A DNA stretch of 64,000 nt from NCBI GenBank assembly GCA_964510205.1, contig CAZEBW010000003.1:33078-97077 (forward strand), read 5' to 3'. The notes below the pieces were generated by a model. The model worked only from the letters and a program-made list of their open reading frames with translations, ran no database searches and had not been told where the DNA came from. The stretch's first letter is position 1, and the number at the start of each line of letters is the position of its first letter. Of this stretch, positions 41,314 through 51,200 are shown one piece after another. Origin of the DNA: CAZEBW01 sp964510205. GTDB lineage: Bacteria > Chloroflexota > Anaerolineae > VGOG01. A program made the translations under genes and the position numbers.

Positions 41314-44300
41314 ATGTCCCTAAAACGATTTTCCCAACGTGCTGCGAACCTATTTCCTGCGCCCGCGCGCCATGCCCTGGTGGTGCTGGGCTTTTTTGTT
41401 GCCCTGGCCGCGTTGGCTGGCCTGCTCCTGCTGCTGGGCCCCGGCCCGGCGCCCGTGACCGCCGCGCCTGCCGTGACTGATCGTGCCCCCGACCTCAGCG
41501 ATGTCACCCTGGCTATAACGGGCACCCAGACGACAGTAAGCAGAACTAGTGGCCCCAATCCATCCGACTATGGTGTTTCCCTCACCTTCCAAGCAACCGT
41601 GAAAAGGGTGGACACTGAGGCCACCCTGACATCAGGCACGGTCACCTTCAAGGACAACGGGGTGAATATCAGTGACTGTGTGGGCAAGGGTCTCGGGTCG
41701 GGTCATGCACAATGCAAGACCGACGACCTCACTGGCGGCGAGCATACGATCACAGCGCACTATAGCGGTTTTGGCGACTTCGCCTCGAGCATCGGCATGT
41801 TATCCCCCAACCAGACGGTGTACAAGGCCAACCCGGGTTTGAATCTGGTATGCCCGGAGAGCCCCAACTATGGTGATGAGGTCGAGTGCGAAGCGACGGC
41901 CAGTGGGTCACCTACTCCCACGGGCGTTGTCTCCTTCTATGACGGGGACAAGGATATCGGCATGGACGCGCTGGATTCAGACGGGAAGGCGACCGCGACC
42001 ACGTCCGCGCTCACCGCCGGCGATCATACGATCAGAGCCATCTACCACGGCGACGACATCTACGAAGCGGATGAGGCCGAAGATAGCCTGACGGTGGAAA
42101 AGGCGATCCCCGACGTGACGGCTAGTGGGCCATCTGTATCGTGCTACGGTGAGTCGGTCGAATTCAAGGCCACTGTCACATCGGACGTGGGGACACCCAC
42201 CGGGAAGGTGGTGTTCACTGGGTGGACGAACCCATTCACGGCGACGTTGTACGCGGGCTCTGAGGAGGTGAGCTTCACCACCATGGAGCCACTCACTGCC
42301 ACCATTATTACTGGAATCACAGTCGAATATAAGGGTGACGACAACTTCCAGAGTGAGACAGCCGTCTGCCCCCACGTTGTGGTGCCGGTCACAACTACGA
42401 CGGAGCTTCAGGATCCCTTGCCCGAAACGGACAGTGGCCAGGATGCCCGCTTCATCATCAGTGTGAAGAGGAATGAGGATTGCCCGGGATCCGGGACGCC
42501 GAGCGGGAACGTTACCCTATATGATTTACTACCACCAGTAGTCATCACACAGACGACGCTGCCCGAGGGCAAATCGGTAGTGACCATCATCACGGATACG
42601 CTCACTCCCGGCATGCATTACCTCTATGCCTCGTATTCGGGTGGTCTGCCCAATTTTGTGGACAGTACCTCAACGGGAATCACCCACACGGTGAACGGAG
42701 CCGGGAGCGAGACGTCCCTTGAATCTTCTGTCAACCCTTCGGCTTGTGGCCAGTCCGTCACCTTTACCGCCACCGTGGAGGCGGCTGGAGCGGGATCGGG
42801 AACACTGGGGGGGCATGTCACATTCAAGGATGATGGAACAGTGATCTCCGGCTGCGATTCCGTTTCGCTGCCTTCCCCTGCGACTTGCACCACGGACGCT
42901 CTCTCTGCCGGCGAGCACGAGATCACGGCCGAATACAGCGGCGATAGCAACTTCGAGCCGAGCGAGGACAGCTTGCGCCAAACGGTCAATATCATCGCCA
43001 CCACGACGGCGCTCGATGGCCTAGTTTCATCGGCGGTTGGCGACTCCGTTGACTTCACGGCGACAGTATCGGAGACTCTGTCGGGGGATCTTGTCGACGA
43101 GGGCAATGTCACTTTCTATGATGGCACAACGGAGCTTAGCACAGAGACGCTGGCCGCTGGTAAGGCGACCTGCTCCACATCATTTGGCTCTGCCGGCCAG
43201 CACTTTCTGAAGGCCGTCTACAACGGTACAGAGAGCTTCCAAGGGAGCACCTCACAGCGGCTGAAACACACGGTGGGCGCGGTCGGCACTACGACGACGC
43301 TGGAGAGTTCGTCGAATCCATCAGACTATGGCGATAACGTCACCTTCACGGCCACTGTGAAAGAGACCGACTCGGGAGATGCGGTCACCAGTGGCACGGT
43401 CACCTTCAAGGATGGTGCGACGACGCTCGGCAGTGACACGCTGGACGGATCAGGCCAGGCGACGCTCTCGACGTCTGACCTTACCGCCGGCACTCATCCC
43501 ATCCAAGCCGTCTACGGCGGTACGGCCGACTTCGCCGGCAGCGAGTCAATGGTATTGGACCAGGTCGTGAACGAGGCCGATACCACCACCACGATCACCT
43601 CACACCATCCCGATTCATCGGTTGTGGGGGAGCTCGTGAAAGTGGACTTCACCGTGACGGGCAGCACCCCCACCGGCAACGTGACGGTGACGGTCAGCGG
43701 CGACACAACCAGTTGCACGGGATCCGTCGCAGCGGGCACCTGTACCCTGATCCCCACCACAGCTGGCGCCAAGACACTCACCGCCACCTACGATGGCGAC
43801 GATAACTTCAACGGGAGTTCGGATACCGAAGGCCATACGGTGAACAAGGCCGCCACCACCACCACCGTCACGAGTTCCCCCAACCCATCAGTGCTTGGCC
43901 AGAACGTCACTATCACCGCCGACGTGACGGCAGATTCACCGAGCACCGCGACGCCGGACGAAGGCACTGTGGATTTCAGTTACAATGGCACGTCTCTTGG
44001 CTCGGACTCGTTGGCGAATGGCAGCGCCAGCGTCACCACCTCGTCACTGCCGGTGGGTGCGCATACCATCACCGCCGATTACTACGGGGGCGCCAACTTC
44101 AACGACAGTTCCGACTACTCGACGCACACGGTCAGCGAGACGCCGGCCGATCTGTCGGTGACCAAGACGGACTCGCCTGACCCGGTGAACGTGGGCGACA
44201 ATCTGACCTACGTCATCAACGTGACCAATAATGAGTCGGAGTCTGTGGATGTGACGCTTACTGATACACTGCCAGATGAGGTAACCTTCGACTCGGCGCC

Positions 44301-45195
44301 TGGCTGCACTCACTCTGCCGGCACTGTTACCTGTGACCTATCCCTGGCCGCTAACGGCGGCAGCGCCTCGGTCACCATCGTGGTGACCGTCCCCACCACC
44401 ACGCCCGCCGGCACGGTCCTGAGCAATACGGCCGAGGCAGGCGCACATTCGGACACCGAGGAGACGACGGTCTATCGGTCGTTCACGTCGGGCGACTGCA
44501 ACGGCGACTATGCGGTGAACGTTGCCGACGTCTGGTCCATCGTGCGCCACATCTTCGATCCGACTTTCCAGGGTACGTCGGGCTGCGACGCCAACCAGGA
44601 TCAGCGGGTGGACGCCGGCGATGTGCCGTCCACGGTGCTGATCATGTTAGGGAATCAGGAAATCGGGGAATCAGGGGATCGGGAGGCCGCTGATTCCCTC
44701 ATCACTGAGCCAGGACCAGCCTTGACTATGCCAGACCAGGTGTCGGCTGTCCCCGGCGGACTGGCCACGGTGCCGGTGAGCTTCGCCGCCCATGATCACA
44801 GTATCACCAGCCTGGTCTTCTCGGTGGATTACGATGAGACCTGGCTGGCGCTGGATCCCGCCGACCGCGACGGAAACGGCATCCCTGACGCGGTGATCTT
44901 CAGCCTGCCGGGTGATTTCACCGCTTCGGTTGACTTCGACGAGGGGGACGCCGACGGCGAGGTGGATGTCTTCATCGGCGACATCTCCCCGCCGCTGACC
45001 TCGCTGTCGGATGGGCCGGTCGTATACATGATCTTGGATGTGGCCAGCTCGCCCGGCGGTACGCAGAGCGCGGTGCGATTCTCGCTCGACCCGGCGGCTT
45101 CCTTTGGCGACATGTCCGGTCAGAGCGTCCCCGGCACGGCGACGCCGATGGGGCGGGGGCCGTACCAGATCTATTTGCCGGTGTTGAAGCGCTGA
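41314..45195 (+). CDS. Secreted Ig-like-repeat protein with DUF11, dockerin-like and cohesin-like domains
   Basis: A 1293-residue protein starting at ATG 41314 with AAGGAGG upstream. After a signal helix (ALVVLGFFVALAALAGLLLLLG) come nine bacterial Ig-like (Big_3-type) domains, each with a TTTxLxSSxNPSxYGxxVTFTATV-like start and a GTVTFKDG strand, then one DUF11 domain (ADLSVTKTDSPDPVNVGD), a dockerin-like pair of loops (DCNGDYAVNVADVWSIV; DANQDQRVDAGDVPSTV), and a cohesin-like beta domain (PGGLATVPVSFAAHD, SLVFSVDYDETWLALD). It ends YQIYLPVLKR. A dispersed repeat (44647-44702) is in frame between the dockerin- and cohesin-like parts. Cotranscribed with the giant gene 45 bp downstream. Confidence 0.92.
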   Translation: MSLKRFSQRAANLFPAPARHALVVLGFFVALAALAGLLLLLGPGPAPVTAAPAVTDRAPDLSDVTLAITGTQTTVSRTSGPNPSDYGVSLTFQATVKRVDTEATLTSGTVTFKDNGVNISDCVGKGLGSGHAQCKTDDLTGGEHTITAHYSGFGDFASSIGMLSPNQTVYKANPGLNLVCPESPNYGDEVECEATASGSPTPTGVVSFYDGDKDIGMDALDSDGKATATTSALTAGDHTIRAIYHGDDIYEADEAEDSLTVEKAIPDVTASGPSVSCYGESVEFKATVTSDVGTPTGKVVFTGWTNPFTATLYAGSEEVSFTTMEPLTATIITGITVEYKGDDNFQSETAVCPHVVVPVTTTTELQDPLPETDSGQDARFIISVKRNEDCPGSGTPSGNVTLYDLLPPVVITQTTLPEGKSVVTIITDTLTPGMHYLYASYSGGLPNFVDSTSTGITHTVNGAGSETSLESSVNPSACGQSVTFTATVEAAGAGSGTLGGHVTFKDDGTVISGCDSVSLPSPATCTTDALSAGEHEITAEYSGDSNFEPSEDSLRQTVNIIATTTALDGLVSSAVGDSVDFTATVSETLSGDLVDEGNVTFYDGTTELSTETLAAGKATCSTSFGSAGQHFLKAVYNGTESFQGSTSQRLKHTVGAVGTTTTLESSSNPSDYGDNVTFTATVKETDSGDAVTSGTVTFKDGATTLGSDTLDGSGQATLSTSDLTAGTHPIQAVYGGTADFAGSESMVLDQVVNEADTTTTITSHHPDSSVVGELVKVDFTVTGSTPTGNVTVTVSGDTTSCTGSVAAGTCTLIPTTAGAKTLTATYDGDDNFNGSSDTEGHTVNKAATTTTVTSSPNPSVLGQNVTITADVTADSPSTATPDEGTVDFSYNGTSLGSDSLANGSASVTTSSLPVGAHTITADYYGGANFNDSSDYSTHTVSETPADLSVTKTDSPDPVNVGDNLTYVINVTNNESESVDVTLTDTLPDEVTFDSAPGCTHSAGTVTCDLSLAANGGSASVTIVVTVPTTTPAGTVLSNTAEAGAHSDTEETTVYRSFTSGDCNGDYAVNVADVWSIVRHIFDPTFQGTSGCDANQDQRVDAGDVPSTVLIMLGNQEIGESGDREAADSLITEPGPALTMPDQVSAVPGGLATVPVSFAAHDHSITSLVFSVDYDETWLALDPADRDGNGIPDAVIFSLPGDFTASVDFDEGDADGEVDVFIGDISPPLTSLSDGPVVYMILDVASSPGGTQSAVRFSLDPAASFGDMSGQSVPGTATPMGRGPYQIYLPVLKR
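44647..44702. repeat. GGGAATCAGG repeat inside 41314 gene
   Basis: Four copies of a GGGAATCAG/GGGGATCGG word followed by the complement TGATTCCCTCA. In frame as NQEIGESGDREAADSLITE, exactly at a domain junction. The same family is at 57256-57330. Confidence 0.85.
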
Positions 45196-45240
45196 TCAGA
45201 CATAATAACTGTAGTCCACACCTGAACTGGGAGGTTAGCA

Positions 45241-48200
45241 ATGGATATTCGCCCCACCAACACATCATCCCGCTCAAGTGCGACCCATCTGCGACACAAG
45301 CCGGTCCTGCGCCTGCTGCTGGTCCTCGCGGCTGGCCTGGCCTTGTTCGGCCTGGCGCTGGTTGTTCCCCGCAGCATGTCCGCTGAGCCTGCGGCCTCGC
45401 CTGCGACCGCCGACCGACAACCAAGTCTCCAACCCTTCGACCCTTCGACAAGCTCAGGACACCGCTACGCCCTTCGACAAGCGGTCGGTGAGCCTGTCGA
45501 ACTGCAGGACAGGCTTCCAACCTCCAACCTTCAACCTCCAAACCCCGAACAAGTTCGGGACTCCAATCTCCAACCTTCATCTCTTCTCCTGGCGGGGGTG
45601 GTGAATGGGGGCTTCGAGACCGGCCTCACCAACTGGAGCACGAGTGGTAGCGCGAACAAAGTGGAGGTTCTTCAGGTGTCCGACTGGACCACGTCCATCG
45701 GGGACGTAGGGCGTCCCGTGCCCACCGAGGGCAACTACTTCGTGCTGTTGAGCACAGGCCATGGTGCTATCGGGGGCGCTCAGGGGAACATTGATCTGGA
45801 CGGCTTGGCCACTCAGGACTTCGATACCTCGTACCTCACCACGATCCTCAACCCGACCGCCAGCGATGTGCCGGCCACCTTGAGCTTCGACTGGAGTTTC
45901 CTGACCGCCGAAGAACCCACTGGGCAGGGTATTTTTGATGACTTCTTCCGGGTGAGGCTCAACAGCGTTATCATCCTGTCGGGAAGCCGCCCCTACGGCG
46001 GAGTCTCACCCTTCCCGGACGTGGGGTGGATGGACAACATCCGGTACACAGTGAATTCGACGGGGACCACGAACGGCAGCTATTTCGGATACGGCCGGAG
46101 CAGTTTCCAGACCTTCCGCATGATCATCAACGACCCGGGTCCGTACACCCTGGAGTTCCTGATTGCAGATCAGGGAGACGCCAACGATGATTCTGGCTTG
46201 CTGATAGACAACGTCCAGTTGATACCGGAGATTGACCTGGAGATCACCAAGACGGCCACGCCCGACCCGGCCATCGCTGGCGAACCGCTCATCTACGAGG
46301 TCACGGTCATCAACCACGGCTCCGGCCGCGCCGAAGACGTGGTGGTGACGGATACGCTGCCGACCGCGGTGGACTTCATCACGGATACGCTTCCCGTTTA
46401 CGCGGACCCGGACCTCCCCCAGGGCTGTACGTTTGACTCTGGTAACAATCAGCTCCTCTGCGACCTGGGCGACGTGCTGGGCGGAGAGAGCGTGAGCTTC
46501 GAAATCGAGGTGGACGTGGACTCAGACGCCCTGGCCAACGGCACCGAGGCGCTGCTGAACACAGCCGAGGTGGATTCCCTGACGGCGGATGGCAATTCCA
46601 GGAACGACGTAATCATTTTGGAGACGATTCTCCAGGACAGCGCGGACTTGCGGGTCGTGAAGATCAGCACGCCGGATACCTCGGTGGATGCTGGGGAGAT
46701 CTTCACCTACACCATCCACGTGGACAACCTGGGGCCATCCCACGCCCGCAACGTGGTGTTGACGGACACGATTCTGTCGTCGGGCGTGTTCACCCTCCTG
46801 CAAGTCATCCCTGACGACGAGCGCTCTGACTCGTGTGCCATCAACGGGACGATCATCACCTGCGAGCTGGATCAGTCCCTGGAGCCCCAGGGTGATCCGC
46901 CCCGCAACGGGCGTTGGGTGATCGAGGTACAAGTGCAAGCCGACGAGGCCCAGGACGTGAACAACGAAGTGATCGTGTTCAGCACCGATCCGGACGGCTC
47001 CAGCGGCCCGCAGACCGCCACGCCCGACCCAGATACCTCCAACAACCGGGTCACGGACTTCATCAGCGTCACCGCCGTGGCCGACCTCAAGATGACCAAG
47101 ATTGGCGAAGATATTGGCTCGGATCCGGATAACGATCCGGATACGGTGTTGGCTGGCGAAAGGGTTCGATGGACCATCGTGGTCGTGAACGACGGTGGAC
47201 CCAGTACGGCGCAAAACGTGGCCGTGGTGGATATCCTGCCCAGGGGCCTGGTCGAGGGCTCGGTGACCGCGGTCGCCGAGACGCCTTCACCAGGAGGCGG
47301 GCAGTGCACCCTGGGGACGCCGGGCGACCCCAACGAACCGTTGATCTGCCAGCTCGGCAACCTAGCTCCCAGCGACACCGCCACGGTCACCATCGAGGCC
47401 GACGTGGACCCCAGCTACGTCATAGACCAGCCAAACACACAGTACGCCAATCACCTTCCTAATGATGCCTATCTCACCAGTGACACCTTCGATCCGGAGG
47501 AGCAAAACAACATCGTCTTCGATACGCTCGTTGAAGTGACTGCCGAAGTCGAGCTGGAGGTTCAGAAGACCGATCGGCCTGATTATGTGATTGCAGGCGA
47601 GCTGCTCGAATACACCCTCACCATCAGCAACGGCGGGCCGTCCACGGCGGAGGACGTGGTGCTGCTCGACGAGCTGCCCGACGAGGTGGTCGCTCTGTAC
47701 GTCAACGTGATCAACGAGCCAGACGCGACTTGCACCATTCGCACTACCCCGGCCAATGTCATTGACTGCGGGTTCGGCAACATCGTACCGGGCAAGGTCA
47801 TCACCCTGGTGATCACCAGCCTGGTCCACGCCGACACGCCGGCCGGCCCGATCACCAACACGGCCACGGTTTCCAGTCTGACCTCAGACCCCGGCCCGAT
47901 AGAGGGAGAGGACCCGAACCCCAATGAGGTCGAAGAGGGGACCGATGTCAAAACCGAGGCCGACCTGAAGATCACGAAGACCAGCGATCCGGACAAGGTC
48001 TACGCCGGCGAGCAGAAGAAGTACACCATTTTGGTGGAGAACCTGGGGCCGTCGGATGCCCAGACGGTGACGGTCACCGATACCCTGCCCATCAGCCTGA
48101 CCTACGAGATTGACACCGACCACTGTAGGGTAGTGGACAGCACGCCCGAGGGAGCTCAGGTGCTGGAGTGCCGCTACGGGCGACAGCTCGAATCCGGGTT

Positions 48201-51200
48201 TGTGTTCGAGCCGCTGCCAGCGGGCGAGACCTGGCAGTTCGACATCTGGGCGCTGGTGGACCCGGCCATCGAGGTGCAGCCGGGCCTGGAGCCGAGCGTC
48301 ACTGTCACCAACACGGCTGAGGTGACGGGCACTACCACCCTGGGCGATCCCTACGAAGTCAACAACACCGACACGGCCAAGAATCTGGTGCTGCAAAAGG
48401 CCGACCTGAAGATCACCAAGTTCGGCAAGCCAGATGGCGAGGTGGAGGCCGGCCAGGTACTGACCTACACCATCATCGTGGACAACCTGGGGCCGAGCTA
48501 TGCTGGCATTGATGGCCGAGCCCCGGTCGTGGGCAACGTGGCTATCAAAGACATTTTGCAGTCCGATCTGCAATTCGACCTGCTGGAGATCACCAGCGAC
48601 CGCGACATGACCTGCTCATCCGTGCCATCGGACGGTGATCCCACGGACGGCATCATCGGCGTCAATCAGCATCTGGAGATTGACTGCACGCTCCTGAATG
48701 CGCTGGAGGTGCTATCGGCGGACGGACCGCCCAACTCCGGCCGCTGGATCATCACCGCCAGTGTCACCGCCTCCGAGACCCAAGACATCAACAACGTGGT
48801 CGAAGTCGTCAGCGATGCCTTCGATCCGAACACGGACAACAACCACGCGGAGGTAATGCACGAGATCACCGACGTCGCCGACCTGGAGGTCACCAAGGCG
48901 GCAGTCGGTGAGGTCCGTACGAGCAGTTGTGATCCGCCGCTCATCGAACTGCGACCAAACGAGGTCACCGCTGGCCTCAGCCTGACCTACACCCTGGTCA
49001 TCACCAACCACGGTCCCTCCACCGCCGAGAACGTGGTGCTTGAGGATCGGCTGCCGCCGTGGATCGTGGTCACCGGCTTCGACACGAGCCAGGGGGACTG
49101 CGATACCGGCACGCCGGGCGAGCCGCTGGACAAGCTGACCTGCGGCCTGGGCACGCTGGCGCCGCACGCCAGCGCGACGGTCACCGTCACCGCCGACGTC
49201 CCGTCCTGGGTGCCTGAGGGCACCATCCTGGAGAACGACGCCTACGTCTACAGCGACATCTGGGACCCGACCAACGCCAATAACTTCGCCAGCAACCTGA
49301 CCACGGTCAGCGCGTGGGCCGACCTGGACATCGGCAAGACGGACAACCCCGACTCGGTGGTGGCCGGCGAGCAGCTCAACTACACCATCACCGTCACCAA
49401 CAGCGGCCCGTCGGACGCCCTGGGCGTGGTCGTGGTGGATGAGCTACCCAACGCCGGCGCCCTGAACGATCCGCTGGTCACCTACCTCAGCGACACCGAT
49501 GCCTGCTACCAGGATCCCATTGACCGGGCCAAGCTCACCTGCTCGTTGGGTGACATCCCGGCCGGTGAGAGCATCTCCTTCGACATCCTGGTGCTGGTCA
49601 ACCCCGACGTGAGAGAACGGGGCTACCCCAGCATCACCAACAGCGTCACGGTTTCCAGCGACACGGCTGATCCCTGCGCTGACAACAACAGCGATACCGA
49701 GGACACCGCTGTTGGCGAAGAGGCTGACCTGTTCATCACCAAGGTGGACGTGCCAGCCGAGGTGCGTCTGGACCAGACCTTTGAGCCGGACCAGGCCATC
49801 GCCGGCGAGGAGCACCGCTATCTGATCACCTTTGGAAACGATGGCCCATCCGTGGCCCAGAACGTGGCGGTCACCGACACCCTGGACCTGAAGCAGGCTG
49901 GCATCCTGGGTGAGATTTTCGTCCGCTGCGAGCCGGTGGATCCGGACGATCAGGTGACGTGCAGCGAAGCGGGCGGCATCGTTACTCTCAATCAGCTCAA
50001 GGTGACGAACCAGGCCATCCTCCCCGGTAATCTGGATCCCGGCGATGAGTACAGCTTCTACCTCATCACCGAGGTGGATGCGGGCTACGTCTTGGACGCC
50101 GACGATCTGACCGCCGAGGACACGGCGTGGGTGTCCAGCGACACGCCGGACCCGAACACGGCCAACAACCAGGACACCGAGCAGACGGAGATCATCGCCG
50201 AGGCCGACCTGGAGGTCACCAAGACCGACACGCCTGATCCCGGTCAGAACCTGCACTACGATCCGGTGACCCACAAGTTCACCTACACCTACACCCTGAC
50301 CATTGAGAACCTGGGGCCCTCGGACGCGGCCAAGGTGGTGCTGATTGACACGCTGCCGGTGGACGCGACCTTCATCGAGTTTGGCACGCTGGAGGATACG
50401 GAGTGCTACTTCCGCGACGACGGCACCGTGTTCTGCCTGGTGGGGAACGATGAGAACAACCAGACCGTCGCCCAGGCTGGCCGCCTGAACGCGGGCAGCA
50501 GCAAAGACGTGGAGATCGTGGTCGAGGTGGATGCCAGCGCGGTGGACTTCCTGGAGAACTGTGTGGAGGTCAAGGCCATCGGCGAGTTTGACTTCCCCTT
50601 CCGGCGGCTCGACACTATAGATGATCCTATCGAGCCGGCCGACTTCCTGGACGGGAGAACGCCGACGCCAGACCCGAATCTGGCCAACAACACGTTCTGC
50701 GAGCTCACCAGTTTGGTGAACCCGGCGGTCCAGGTGGACAAGAAGGTCTACGTCCGCTACAGCCCGGTGCGAGGCATTGACAACCGGGGGCTGGATCCAG
50801 TGGACGCCTGCGCCGACCTGGCCGCCGACGACATCTTGACCCTGCCCGGCGACGAGCTCACCTACTGCTATACCATCACCAACGAGGGCGACACCTGGCT
50901 CAGCTCCGTTACGCTGCAAGACCTGTCCGATGCGCTCCTCTACCGCTTGCCGCTGGATCGCTTTGAGATCGCCTATCCGAGCCAGCCGCCGCTGCGGGGG
51001 ACCATCACTTGGGACCCGGCGTCGCCGGGTGGTGACACAGATGAGGCCCAGACCATCACCATCGAGACGCCGGAGTTCGATAAGGCCGTGCTGGCGCCCC
51101 AGGGCGTGGCGGATGACTACGACTACATCCTCATCTTCCGCAGCTTCACGGTAGACTTCCCGGCTGGCGGAACCACCTACCTGGGCACCAACACCGCGCG

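Noticed and set aside
24968..45195. Cellulosome gene cluster
   Set aside because: Dockerin-like and cohesin-like domains are present but no glycoside hydrolase or CBM-bearing enzyme is in the window.
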